The notes below the pieces were generated by a model, which made no database searches, was not told the origin of the DNA, and saw only the letters and a program-made list of their open reading frames with translations. This document shows, one piece after another, positions 45,789 through 54,795 of a DNA stretch of 64,000 nucleotides. The first letter of the stretch is position 1. Each line of letters starts with the position of its first letter. This DNA comes from JBKCUI01 sp052161605 (lineage in GTDB: Bacteria; Planctomycetota; Planctomycetia; Pirellulales; Pirellulaceae). Location: the NCBI GenBank assembly GCA_052161605.1, contig CP197409.1; one strand, 5' to 3'. Position numbers and translations under genes: made by a program.

Positions 45789-46892
45789 TTGATCACAGGA
45801 GAAATCAAAAGCAAAATCGACAGGATATGGGACTCGTTCTGGACCGGAGGTGTTTCCAATCCTTTGGAAGTCATGGAGCAAATCACCTATCTGCTATTCA
45901 TCAGGCGGCTCGACGATTTGCAAACCCTCGAGGAAAACAAAGCCAACCGCACCAAGAAACCGATCGAGCGACGCACTTTCCCTGAAGGTAACGATCCCAA
46001 GAAACGCCCCTACGAAGACCTCCGCTGGTCAAGGTTCAAGCACTTCGAACCCAAAGAGATGTTCGAAGTCATGGCCGAACATGTGTTCCCCTTCTTGCGG
46101 ACGCTCGGCGGCGATGATTCGACCTACGCCCACCACATGAAAGATGCTCGGTTCACGATCCCGACACCGGCGCTGCTCGCCAAAGTCGTTGACATGATCG
46201 ATGGCGTACCGATGGAGGATCGCGATACGAAAGGGGACTTGTACGAGTACATGCTGGGCAAGATCGCCACGGCTGGCCAGAACGGCCAATTCCGCACGCC
46301 TCGGCACGAGATTCAGTTTATGGTGGAACTGCTCAAGCCGCTGCCGACCGATGTCATGTGCGACCCTGCGAGCGGCACATGCGGTTTTCCCGTCGAGGAG
46401 CAGAAGCTGGACGGGATCGTCTCGATGCCAGGCGGCGTGTTCAAGCCCTTCGCGGGCGTTTCAACAGCGATCCTGTTATTCACCAAGACCAACTCGGGCG
46501 GCACCGGTCACGTTTGGTTCTACGACATGCAGGCCGATGGCAAGTCACTGGACGACAAACGGACCGATCTGTTACCACCTGAAAAGCAAGGCCCCAAGCC
46601 GACGGTCAAATTGGCCAAGGACGAGCACGCCAAGAATAATTTGCCCGACATTCTTAGTCGCTTTTCGCTCCGCGAAAAGTCCGAGCGTAAGAACCCACGC
46701 ACAGCCCAAAGTTTTTGCGTGCCCAAGTCAGATATCGTCGAGCAAGGTTACGACCTCTCGATCAATCGTTACAAGGAAGTGGTTCATGAGGAAGTCGATC
46801 ACCGCCCCCCGCAAGAGATCCTGGACGAACTGGAAAGCATAGAGAAGGAAATTACGAACGGAATGAAAGAGCTTCGGAGAATGCTGAAGTGA
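45789..46892 (+). pseudogene. hsdM: Type I restriction methyltransferase HsdM with catalytic region deleted
   Basis: Start at TTG 45789 with GGAGA upstream; residues 1-190 are a normal HsdM N-terminal helical domain (SKIDRIWDSFWTGGVSNPLE). Motif I, DPASGTCGF (near residue 195), is followed at once by EEQKLDGIVSMPGGVFKPFA, which in intact HsdM stands well over 100 residues later. The whole stretch with the NPPF/NPPY catalytic motif is missing, in frame, at about 46392. The C-terminal part is normal. The product, 367 residues instead of about 500, should be unable to methylate. Confidence 0.85.
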
Positions 46893-48024
46893 CCGAGCAA
46901 CAGATTGTCGACTTGATCGCCGAACTAAGAAGACTTGGCCGTGAGTGCGAATGGACTGATTTCAAATGCAATAATCAAAACCCGGATGAAATCGCCGAGT
47001 ATGTTTCGGCTTTGTCCAACTCCGCAGCGATCGCTGACGTTGAATATGGCTACGTGGTATGGGAATCCAAGACGTTACGTTGAATGTAGTTGGAACACGA
47101 TTTAGTCCATTGGATGCTCGTAAAGGTAACGAGCCATTGATTAACTGGCTAATGCGTTCGATGCTAACACAACTCGACTTGCAGTTCTTTCAAGCGAACG
47201 TGGAGGGAGTTTCAATCGTTCTGTTGAAAATACCCAAGGCTCCTAACCAACCCGTGCGATTTGGCAGCGAAGCGTTCATTCGCGTTGTGAAGTACTCGGG
47301 TGACGGTCGTTTTGACATTGAGCGTCAATGGGAGGATGCGCCCGCAAACCGAGGTTACGCGACCTCTTTCGAAGCTGCCGTCGATTACATCAATTCTCAA
47401 GTGGAGCAGAACGAACCGATCGAGCATGCGTTGCGAACCAAGGTCAAGATGTATCCTGCGATTGCAATACGCGAGCTGGTTGGTAACGCGATCATCCATC
47501 AAGATTTTTCGATGCGTGGCACAGGGCCGTTGGTTGAGATCTTCGATCGCCGCATCGAGATCACCAGCCCTGGCCTGCCGCTCCTCGATCCCATTCGATT
47601 CATCGATGGTCCGCCACGGTCTCGCAATGAAGCGCTCGCTGCCATGTCGCGACGGCTGAACATGTGCGAGGAGCTCGGCACGGGTATCGATAAAGTTGTC
47701 GGTGCAGTCGAGTTGTTTCAATTGCCTCCCCCAGTATTTACGACACCGATCGATTGCACGAAATCCACATTGTGGGCATACAAGCCGCTGGATGACATGA
47801 GCCGTGAAGAGCGAATCAGAGCCTGTTTTCAGCATGCGTGTTTGTGCATTGTTGCTGGCAAACAAATGACCAATGCGACGGTGCGAAAGCGATTTGGTCT
47901 CGATAACAAGCAGTCAGCCAAGGCTACGCGAATCATCAACGAAACCCTCGAAACGGGGGGCATAAAGCCTGTCGATCCCGAGGCCAGTCGGAAGTACATG
48001 CGGTACGTCCCATCATGGAGTTAA
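46889..48024 (+). pseudogene. AlbA_2 / HATPase-type ATP-binding regulator, frameshifted
   Basis: GTG 46889 overlaps the hsdM stop. The first 55 residues are the start of an AlbA_2 (Schlafen-like) domain: ECEWTDFKCNN, SALSNSAAIADVEYGYVVW. The frame then shifts to GIQDVTLNVVGTRFSPLD and the rest, including the HATPase-like region AIRELVGNAIIHQDFS, EIFDRRIEITSPGLPL and NEALAAMSRRLNMCEELGTGIDK. Adding one G to the GGG at 47061-47063 restores a protein of about 378 residues. Such proteins often accompany type I restriction loci. The break could be real or a sequencing error. Confidence 0.75.
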
Positions 48025-48184
48025 CTATGTGTATTCTTATTTTCACTTTTGATTCCGGCCTGGCCGAAATCAAACGCACGAATTTCGCAAGTCTTTTCGC
48101 GGAAAGGGTTTACGCAGAATTGTTCTATTATCGTTCTATTTTCGGCTCACGGCAAAATCCGGCAAAATCGCCTCAGGCCATACC

Positions 48185-48362
48185 GAGGTCGGACATCGTC
48201 GCGCAAGGTTACGACCTATCGATCAACCGCTACAAGGAAGTGGTGCATGAAGAAGTCGATTACCGCGCCCCGCAAGCGATCTTGGACGAACTGCCGAGCA
48301 TTGAGAAGGTGATCACCCAAGGCATGAAGCAACTGCGGGGGATGATCGAAAGTGGAAAGTGA
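48185..48362 (+). pseudogene. Second copy of the HsdM C-terminal end
   Basis: Reads SDIVAQGYDLSINRYKEVVH and on to KVITQGMKQLRGMI, a close but not identical repeat of the hsdM end at 46722-46890. The AlbA_2 gene lies between the two copies. The copies differ at many third positions, so this is not a recent exact duplication. The frame opens at 48015, but residues before 48185 do not match HsdM. Confidence 0.75.
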
Positions 48363-48738
48363 AAAGTCGAATGGCGAAAGTTTACCAGAAAGGGATTTGA
48401 AGAAACGGACTCAGCAGTTTGCTTTGCGGGTAATTCGTATGTACCGAAAATTGCCGAACACTGAAGAGGCAAGGATTATTGGCAAGCAGGTGTTGCGATC
48501 TGCTACCTCGGTCGGAGCGAATTACCGTTCGTCACAACGTGGGAAATCGAAGCGAGATTTCATTGCCAAGTTAGCGATTGCCGAAGAGGAAGCAGACGAG
48601 ACGTGCTATTGGCTCGAATTGATTATCGAAGCCGACATCATGTCCGCTACGCTACTCGAACCTCTTTTGGATGAGGCAAAACAAATCACGGCCATTTTAA
48701 CCGCCTCAGGGAGGAAAGCCAAAGAAAATGAAAAGTGA
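48352..48738 (+). CDS. Four-helix-bundle protein (23S IVP-like)
   Basis: 128 residues from GTG 48352, overlapping the HsdM tail by 11 bases. Pattern LKKRTQQFALRVIRMYRKLP, then IGKQVLRSATSVGANYRSSQ, KRDFIAKLAIAEEEADETCYWLEL and LLDEAKQITAILTAS. This is the small four-helix-bundle family named after 23S rRNA intervening sequences and often found inside restriction loci. Function unknown. Overlaps hsdS by 11 bases, so probably translationally coupled. Confidence 0.85.
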   Translation: MESEKSNGESLPERDLKKRTQQFALRVIRMYRKLPNTEEARIIGKQVLRSATSVGANYRSSQRGKSKRDFIAKLAIAEEEADETCYWLELIIEADIMSATLLEPLLDEAKQITAILTASGRKAKENEK

Positions 48739-49852
48739 AAAGTCGAAAGTCGAAAGTGTGGTTAGGTTGGCTGAAGTCGCCGAATTGAACCCTCGTATTT
48801 CGGCAGACATAAGTCCTGATTCACTTGTTTCATTCGTCCCAATGGCCGCAGTTAGTGAAGAGTCGGCCTCGGTGATATCGGAGGAAACAAGAGTCGCGAA
48901 AACTTGTGTAAAAGGGTTTACGCCGTTCAAACGCAATGATGTGCTGGTTGCAAAGATCACTCCATGTTTCGAAAATGGAAAGATTGTAATTGCAAACATC
49001 GAACATGAGTTTGGATTTGGCTCAACTGAATTCCACGTTATTCGTCCCAAAAAAGGTGTTTTGGACGAGCGTTATCTTCTGCACTGCTTGCGTCAGCCCT
49101 ATGTTCGAACGCAAGGTCAGCGTCGCATGACAGGGAGTGCTGGTCAGCGGCGAGTACCGGCGCAGTTCCTTTCGACTTTCGCCCTCCCACTTCCCCCTTT
49201 CAAAGCGCAGCGCCGGATCGCGGAGATCTTGGATCGGGCGGAGGCGCTCAGGGCCAAGCGTCGCGCCGCCCTCGCCCTCCTCGACGAACTCACCCAATCC
49301 ATCTTCCTCGACATGTTCGGCGATCCGGTGAGTAATCCCAAGGGGTGGGAAATCAAGAAGTTCAGCGAATTAGGGACGCTTGATCGAGGCGTCTCAAAGA
49401 ACAGACCGAGAAATTCTCCACATTTACTTGGTGGAATTCATCCTTTGATTCAAACAGGCGATATTGCAAACAGCGGCGGCTACATTCGTAAGCATGTCAG
49501 CAAGTACTCAGATGCTGGACTAAAGCAAAGTAAAATGTGGCCTGCAGGTACGCTATGCATGACGATTGCAGCAAATATCGCCAAGACAGGGATTTTGACT
49601 TTCGATGCTTGTTTCCCTGATAGCGTCGTTGGTTTCAAATCCGACCCGGCGACGGTTGAATACTCTCGTGTTTGGCTCTCGTTTCTACAAAAGACGTTGG
49701 AGGATGCAGCACCGGAATCTGCACAAAAAAACATAAACCTTGCAACGCTTCGTAATCTACCGGTTCCAACGCCACCCCTGAATTTGCAAACGGACTTTGC
49801 ATCAAGAATCAATGCCGCAGAAGAATTGAAACGTGTTGAGAGAGCTAGCTAG
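48728..49852 (+). pseudogene. hsdS: Type I restriction specificity subunit HsdS, premature stop
   Basis: Two target-recognition domains: residues 10-150 with VLVAKITPCFENGKI, then the conserved coiled coil FKAQRRIAEILDRAEALRAK to about 205, then the second domain (GWEIKKFSELGTLDRGVSK onward) ending PVPTPPLNLQTDFASRI. The frame stops at TAG 49850-49852, but the same frame continues for 18 codons as ELYQLFASLQHRAFRGEL to TGA 49907-49909, the normal HsdS end. A single nonsense change therefore removes the tail of the second coiled coil. It could retain partial function. Confidence 0.85.
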
Positions 49853-49968
49853 GAACTCTACCAACTCTTTGCCTCCCTTCAACACCGAGCGTTTCGAGGG
49901 GAACTGTGATGATGGAGCAGCCAAGCGTAGAGGCTGATAGGGGTACTAACTGCTGTTCGTCCGAGGAT

Positions 49969-50006
49969 GTTTTGTCAGAAAAACTGGGGCGTTTTTCTGA
50001 CAAAAC
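49969..50006. promoter_or_regulatory. 16-bp perfect inverted repeat upstream of abiE
   Basis: GTTTTGTCAGAAAAAC (49969-49984) and its exact complement (49991-50006), six-base spacer. It ends four bases before the -35 of the abiE promoter. Likely operator or end of the AbiE module. Confidence 0.55.
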
Positions 50007-50010
50007 GTCG

Positions 50011-50048
50011 TTGATATTGTAATAAAAACAGGGTACTATTTATTACAA
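50011..50048 (+). promoter_or_regulatory. abiE promoter with overlapping inverted repeat
   Basis: TTGATA (50011-50016), 17-base spacer, TACTAT (50034-50039). TTGTAATAAA (50017-50026) and TTTATTACAA (50039-50048) form a perfect 10-bp inverted repeat covering the spacer and the bases just before ATG 50050. AbiEi antitoxins are known to repress their own promoters through inverted repeats. Confidence 0.6.
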
Positions 50049-50049
50049 C

Positions 50050-50685
50050 ATGACTGGCTCAAAATCACCGCAAAGCATCGAATCTCGCATCTTTTCCCGC
50101 ATCAGACGCTGGGGGGCAGGTACTGTCGTGCTTCCCAACCATTTTGTCGACATTGGCAGCCGAGACGCGGTCGGTATTGCTCTGCACCGACTGGTTAAAA
50201 CTGGGCAAATCCGCCGAATAGCCCGTGGCATCTACGACCTGCCGCGAACGGATCCACTGCTCGGTCAAATGTCGCCCACGATCGAGGCGATTACCAAGGC
50301 TTTAACGTCGCGTGATCGCATTACTTTGCAACCGACCGGTTCCTATGCACTCAATTTGCTTGGGCTGTCCGAGCAGGTTCCCGCCAAGGTCGTCTTTCTC
50401 ACAGACGGCGTCAGTCGAAACATCAAGATCGAGCCAATGACGATCGAGTTACGTCATACGACTCCTCGCAATATGGCAACTGCTGGTCGACTGAGCGGTT
50501 TGTTAATTCAGGCCTTTCGGTCCTTGGGTAAAGAGCATGTGACAGCGGCCAGGATTGAAAAACTCAAGAAAACAATTCCGCTTGTTGAGCGGCGCAAATT
50601 GCTCAAAGACCTAGCGCTGGCTCCGGCGTGGATGCACAACATCTTTCGCGATCTAGCCGAGAGTTCTGAAGCAGGCACAAAATGA
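50050..50685 (+). CDS. abiEi: AbiEi-type antitoxin (DUF6088-like)
   Basis: 211 residues. The N-terminal 70 residues are a winged helix: FVDIGSRDAVGIALHRLVKT, then GQIRRIARGIYDLPR, the hallmark of AbiEi/DUF6088 antitoxins. The middle has LQPTGSYALNLLGLSEQVP and VFLTDGVSRNIKI. It neutralises AbiEii and represses transcription. It starts two bases after the inverted repeat and overlaps the toxin gene by four bases (ATGA). Confidence 0.85.
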   Translation: MTGSKSPQSIESRIFSRIRRWGAGTVVLPNHFVDIGSRDAVGIALHRLVKTGQIRRIARGIYDLPRTDPLLGQMSPTIEAITKALTSRDRITLQPTGSYALNLLGLSEQVPAKVVFLTDGVSRNIKIEPMTIELRHTTPRNMATAGRLSGLLIQAFRSLGKEHVTAARIEKLKKTIPLVERRKLLKDLALAPAWMHNIFRDLAESSEAGTK

Positions 50686-51713
50686 GCTCCATGTTTTTGC
50701 AATTGTCAGAAGATCGTCGTCTTAAGGCAATAGAGGAATGCGGCGCCCGTCAACATATCTCACCGGTCATCATCGAAAAGGATTTTTGGGTTTGCTGGGT
50801 ATTGTCGACTTTATTTCGATCATCCTTTGCGGATCAATTGGTATTCAAAGGCGGAACGTCGCTGTCAAAAGTGTTTAATGCCGTGGATCGGTTTTCGGAA
50901 GACATCGACTTGTCGCTCTCGCCAGAGTTTTTGGGATTGCCCGTCCCTAGTCCGAGTCGCAATCAAGCTAACAAATGGATGACGCGGGCCGAGGCGGCTT
51001 GTACGGACGCAGTTCGCGATTCCATTCAACCGGAATTGGTGCGCTTGATGGAAAGGGACTTGACCGCTGCCAGCGTTGCTTTTAGCGGGGACGAGCAACT
51101 GGTCTTCGAGATCGATCGGCAATCGAACTCACCGGTGTTGCTGTTCTACTACCCAACGATGCTGCCTGCGGGACTGGACTACTTGAAACGATCCGTCAAA
51201 TTGGAATTCGGCTCGCTTACTGAACAACGTCCCACTGGACGGCATCCCGTCTCACCCTGGTTGGCCAATACTTTCCCACAAGCGTTCCCCGATTGGTCCT
51301 GCGACGTGGTGGCACTGGAGATTGAACGAACTTTCTGGGAGAAGGCAACGATCTTGCACGCAGAATTCTTTCGGCCAGAAGGTAAACCGACCCCCGACAG
51401 GTTTTCGCGACATTATGCTGATACGGTAGCCTTAGCAAAACATCCGGATGGACAGAGAGCGCGTAGGCTGGGCGAGGTCCGAGCAAAAGTAGTCGATTGG
51501 AAGTCCCGCTTTTTCGGAAGCTCCTGGGCGAGATACGATTTAGCTGTTCCAGGTTCCTTTCGTCTTGTTCCGCCAGAGAGCCGCGTAGATGCGTTACGGC
51601 AAGATTATCAGGCGATGCGAGATATGTATCTGTCCGAACCGCTCACATTTAACGAGCTCATTCGTCAGCTCTCTGAATTGGAAGCTGAAATCAATCGCGA
51701 AGCCACAGCATGA
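50682..51713 (+). CDS. abiEii: AbiEii-type nucleotidyltransferase toxin
   Basis: 343 residues. The nucleotidyltransferase core is FKGGTSLSKVF followed by FSEDIDLSLS (GGTSLSK and SEDIDL are the AbiEii signature with the metal-binding Asps). The upstream part carries IEKDFWVCWVLSTLF, also typical. C-terminal helical region has TFWEKATILHAEFFR and FSRHYADTVALA. Forms a type IV-like toxin-antitoxin pair that blocks phage growth by abortive infection. Both genes look intact, unlike their neighbours. Confidence 0.88.
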   Translation: MSSMFLQLSEDRRLKAIEECGARQHISPVIIEKDFWVCWVLSTLFRSSFADQLVFKGGTSLSKVFNAVDRFSEDIDLSLSPEFLGLPVPSPSRNQANKWMTRAEAACTDAVRDSIQPELVRLMERDLTAASVAFSGDEQLVFEIDRQSNSPVLLFYYPTMLPAGLDYLKRSVKLEFGSLTEQRPTGRHPVSPWLANTFPQAFPDWSCDVVALEIERTFWEKATILHAEFFRPEGKPTPDRFSRHYADTVALAKHPDGQRARRLGEVRAKVVDWKSRFFGSSWARYDLAVPGSFRLVPPESRVDALRQDYQAMRDMYLSEPLTFNELIRQLSELEAEINREATA

Positions 51714-52030
51714 GCAACTTGCTGCTGAAAGAGGCCGGATGGCCGCTGGATCAAAAACGTGATCGCGAGTTTCCTGTTATTGGAATGCCGAATCGTAGCC
51801 TTTCGCTCCGCGAGAGTGTCGTTGATCGCTTCGCGATCATAACGTTTTGATTGCGGAGCAATCAACGACAATAAATTCACAGCCTATCCGCGAAAGTAGC
51901 GAACTGCAACGATAATTCGGCGCTACTTTCGCGGAGCGAAAGGCGACGATAGCGCAAAATCCGCTTCCACGGCATTCGATCACCAGCCATAATGGGTGCT
52001 ACCCAGTTACACGATTTCCGAGGTGCTTTC
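51714..52030. other. Intergenic region with nested inverted repeats
   Basis: CCGCGAAAGTAGCG (51888-51901) pairs exactly with 51921-51934. GCCTTTCGCTCCGCG (51798-51812) pairs exactly with 51930-51944. The two palindromes overlap and cannot form together. A small MITE-like or attenuator element is possible. No gene seen. Confidence 0.5.
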
Positions 52031-52339
52031 ATGGATACCATTCGAACAACCGTCCAGAATGGGCGAATAGACGTCCAAGTTGCCGCCGACTTACCAGACG
52101 GCACAGCGGTCGAAATTCGGAATGTCCCAGCATCAGCGGATTACAAGCCGGGTGACGGAGTCCAGGATGAAACTCCCGAGGAAATCGAAGCCTCGATAGA
52201 AAGGTTGATGTCCATCGAGCCCTTGATTTTTTCTCCTGACGATCAGGCCGCGCGGGATGCGGCCCAGGCCGAGAGAAAACGCTGGGAAAAAGAGCATTTC
52301 ATGGAATGGTCCGACCGAATCGCGGACGATTTCAAGTGA
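52031..52339 (+). CDS. Putative antitoxin of a VapBC-like pair
   Basis: 102 residues from ATG 52031. It opens MDTIRTTVQNGRIDVQVAADLPDG, a swapped-hairpin-like start common in antitoxin-type proteins, followed by an acidic helical tail (TPEEIEASIERLMSIEPLIF). Its stop overlaps the GTG start of the next frame (GTGA), the usual coupling of antitoxin and PIN toxin. The partner is truncated, so it is probably an orphan. Confidence 0.65.
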   Translation: MDTIRTTVQNGRIDVQVAADLPDGTAVEIRNVPASADYKPGDGVQDETPEEIEASIERLMSIEPLIFSPDDQAARDAAQAERKRWEKEHFMEWSDRIADDFK

Positions 52340-52632
52340 AACGATTTTTGCTTGATTCCAACGCAGTCAACGATCTGATGCGCCGGCAAGAAAACGTCCT
52401 GGCCAACTACACTTACGCTCGGCGGGCTCTGGAATTGGCCGTGGCTTGGGCGTATAAGTTCGATCGGTTGCTCAAGCTGCCTTACCAAGACAATATCGCA
52501 GCACTGATCCACGAGCCGACCTTCAAGCAAACGGCTGGCGAAGCGGTCTTTAACAAGGCCAAAGTCATCGTCAAGCTGGGCAACCAAGCCGTACATAGCC
52601 ACCGCGATATTCCGCAATTAGAACCTCGATAA
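52336..52632 (+). pseudogene. PIN-toxin start fused to an HsdR N-terminal fragment
   Basis: From GTG 52336 the first 12-15 residues (KRFLLDSNAVNDLMRR) are the opening of a VapC PIN toxin with its first catalytic Asp. Then the frame runs into YARRALELAVAWAYKFDRL and LPYQDNIAALIHEPTFK, GEAVFNKAKVIVKLGNQAVHS, the DUF4145-type N-terminal region of type I restriction subunit R. The fusion must come from a deletion joining two genes. Neither parent function can survive. Confidence 0.8.
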
Positions 52633-53224
52633 TTTTGTCGTGCGAGCGAAAAGACGATCGTTTGAGCGGCTGCGAGAACAAGTGGTCAAGATCGCGAGCC
52701 TGTTGGAGGAGAAGCATACTATCCCCATGGTTGGCAAGCAGATGACCTACATTCAGGATGTTCAAAGGGAGGAGTGGTGGCAGGACGTCAATATACCTAT
52801 GCTGGAAATCATTCGACGCCGATTGCGTGATTTGGTGCAGTTCATCGAGAGAAGGGAACACAAACCGATCTACACGAACTTTGAAGACGAAATGGGTGAG
52901 GAATCCAACATCGAGCAAGCGAAGCAAGAGAATGAGAGTTTCGGTATCTTTGTTCGGACACTGGTGGGGCTGGACCGCGAAGTCGCGAAGGGGCTATTCA
53001 ACGAGTTTCTGTCGGGTACGACTTACAACGCCAATCAGATCGAGTTCATCAATCTGATTATTAATCAGCTAGTGGATCACGGTATCGTCGATATCGGTCT
53101 GCTGTACGAGTCCCCTTTTACTGACATCTCGCCGACCGGCCCCGACGCTCTTTTCACCGTAGAACAAGTCAATCGCATCATGCAGTTGCTCGAAGAGATC
53201 CGATTAACCGCATTGGCAGCCTAG
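52625..53224 (+). pseudogene. hsdR: Type I restriction subunit HsdR, C-terminal fragment
   Basis: Begins LDNFVVRAKRRSFERLREQ at 52625 and runs to the normal end: SFGIFVRTLVGLDREVAKGL, then FNEFLSGTTYNANQIEFINL, then LYESPFTDISPTGPDALF. This is the EcoEI_R-type C-terminal domain. Everything between the DUF4145 part (ending near 52620) and this point, including the nuclease and the SF2 helicase motors (about 700 residues in intact HsdR), is missing. Confidence 0.85.
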
Positions 53225-53275
53225 GGATTAAGGAACTTGGAGCCAAGGGTAACTCCCAGGGGATTCACGGTACTC

Positions 53276-54238
53276 TTAGAAGCCTGAGAATCTTCGGATG
53301 GGTCCTACGACGTAGCCTGGATTGTTCTGCATGGCTATAAAGGACGCTTGATTGGAATCTCGTCCAGGCACCACCACCGACAAGGGAAATCCAACGACAC
53401 CAGGACCCGGGAACATATACACCTCCCAAAGCGACGTTACTCCGGCCTGTACGGAATTCATCAACAATTGCATCCTAGCTATTTCCATCATCTCCGTCTG
53501 TTGCTGTTGGTACGCAGATGCACGCGACTGCAAGTAGAGATCATGCTGACGCTGCCTTTCGGCTTGCTCCTCCGCAGAACGCTCCACCTTTAGATCCGCT
53601 TGCCACTGCTCATAAGCGGACTTTAAGCTTGCCATCGCCGATGAAGTGAAGAAGAACAAAGGAACAGCGTATTCATCCCCGTTGGGAAACTCGATAACCA
53701 ACGCCTCGCAAGAATAGGTGTTGATTTTCGTGCGTTGCGAAACGACCCAGTCGTCAAACTGACGCTTGGTGTTGAACGTTCTGTTTTCAAAATGCCCGAC
53801 AATGTACGGTAGCATCTTTTGATAGATCTCGGGCAGATTATCGAATAGTCGATCGTTCACGTACAGCTTGCCACGTCTTCGTTGCAACGACAAGTCTTTC
53901 TGGACAAAACTGACGGCGCGTCCAAAGACGTTGAGCCCATTCTTAAGCTCCCACGAATGCTTTTCTCCCTGCTGCCTGAACTCGTTATCCGCCTCTTGAG
54001 ACAGGACGTACTCTCGGTCTTGTTCGGATAAATCCGACAGAGAAACCGCTAGCAGCTCCCGACCCTTCTCCGGCTTATCTAGCTTTATGACAGCCTCGTC
54101 GTCGTTTGCGGCGAGCAGCGTTCCCCGGATTTTAAAGTTGCCACTGGCATCGGACCATTCCCGTGTGTCGCCAAAAGTATGCGATGCCAGGCTTAGAATT
54201 GCTGTGCAAACCAAAGCTCGCCAAAATCGTTGTGTCAT
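53276..54238 (-). CDS. Secreted SHD1-domain protein
   Basis: 320 residues. Signal peptide at 1-23 (ALVCTAILSLASHTFG). Residues 25-75 match the Sla1 homology domain 1 frequent in planctomycetes: REWSDASGNFKIRGTLLAAN and VSLSDLSEQDREYV. The middle is unrecognised; residues 215-260 are a Gln/Glu/Arg coiled coil; the end is hydrophobic and Gly/Pro-rich. SHD1 is thought to bind peptides; its function here is unknown. Confidence 0.75.
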   Translation of the reverse strand: MTQRFWRALVCTAILSLASHTFGDTREWSDASGNFKIRGTLLAANDDEAVIKLDKPEKGRELLAVSLSDLSEQDREYVLSQEADNEFRQQGEKHSWELKNGLNVFGRAVSFVQKDLSLQRRRGKLYVNDRLFDNLPEIYQKMLPYIVGHFENRTFNTKRQFDDWVVSQRTKINTYSCEALVIEFPNGDEYAVPLFFFTSSAMASLKSAYEQWQADLKVERSAEEQAERQRQHDLYLQSRASAYQQQQTEMMEIARMQLLMNSVQAGVTSLWEVYMFPGPGVVGFPLSVVVPGRDSNQASFIAMQNNPGYVVGPIRRFSGF

Positions 54239-54277
54239 TCGTTCACTTTCTTAAATGTGTTTCCGCTTGTGTTTTCG

Positions 54278-54426
54278 CTAAGGAGCATTTTTATACCGTG
54301 CTAATTCCGCCCGCAACCGCTCTGCTTCCTGTTCCGGATCGTAGCATCGCGATGCTCGTCGGTTTCGCCCATGGGTCGCCCGTCTGATTCTGGATAATAG
54401 GTCGTCTTGATCTCGATACCACTCAT
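54278..54426 (-). pseudogene. Uma2-family nuclease remnant, both ends without the middle
   Basis: From ATG 54426 (MSGIEIKTTYYPESDGRPMG, then ETDEHRDA) the sequence looks like the opening of Uma2/DUF820 proteins. About 90 bases in, a second frame reads YDPEQEAERLRAELARYK and stops at 54278, like the usual coiled tail of the family. The catalytic middle is absent. Identification rests on two short matches. Confidence 0.5.
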
Positions 54427-54795
54427 CTCCACACCGCCTCAAAGCCAGACATCGCTCGCTTTCTAAACATTCGCCGATACGCCCCATTCTATCTCGTTTC
54501 CGATCAGGAAATCAGAATCCTGGCAAAGAATTATTAAGCCGCTCTTGCACCAAAACGAGATATTGCTATCCTTGTTGAGACTGAATGTCAACAAGGCTTG
54601 CGGTTTCTAGGGATTGTTTCAGAACTCCTCACCAATTGAAGCTTTTGTTGGATTTCTCAGTTGCCAAGCCAGCCAAAATCTCCGGTGCAGGGCATTTGCC
54701 CTCCCGTCTGACCAAGTAGCCAGCCAGGTTCCTTAGTACCAACGCGATAGTGATTCGCGTTCGGTTCCCCTATCTCAACCCTGGAGCTATAGAAC
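54427..54795. other. Intergenic region with one hairpin
   Basis: CCTTGTTGA (54570-54578) pairs exactly with TCAACAAGG (54588-54596). No gene supported. The region upstream of 54796 presumably holds the promoter of the DUF1559 gene. Confidence 0.35.

Noticed and set aside
45534..54500. A second copy of the tRNA-Pro 3' end as right attachment site
   Set aside because: Scanned by eye for TTCGAATCCC-like strings after the island; none found.
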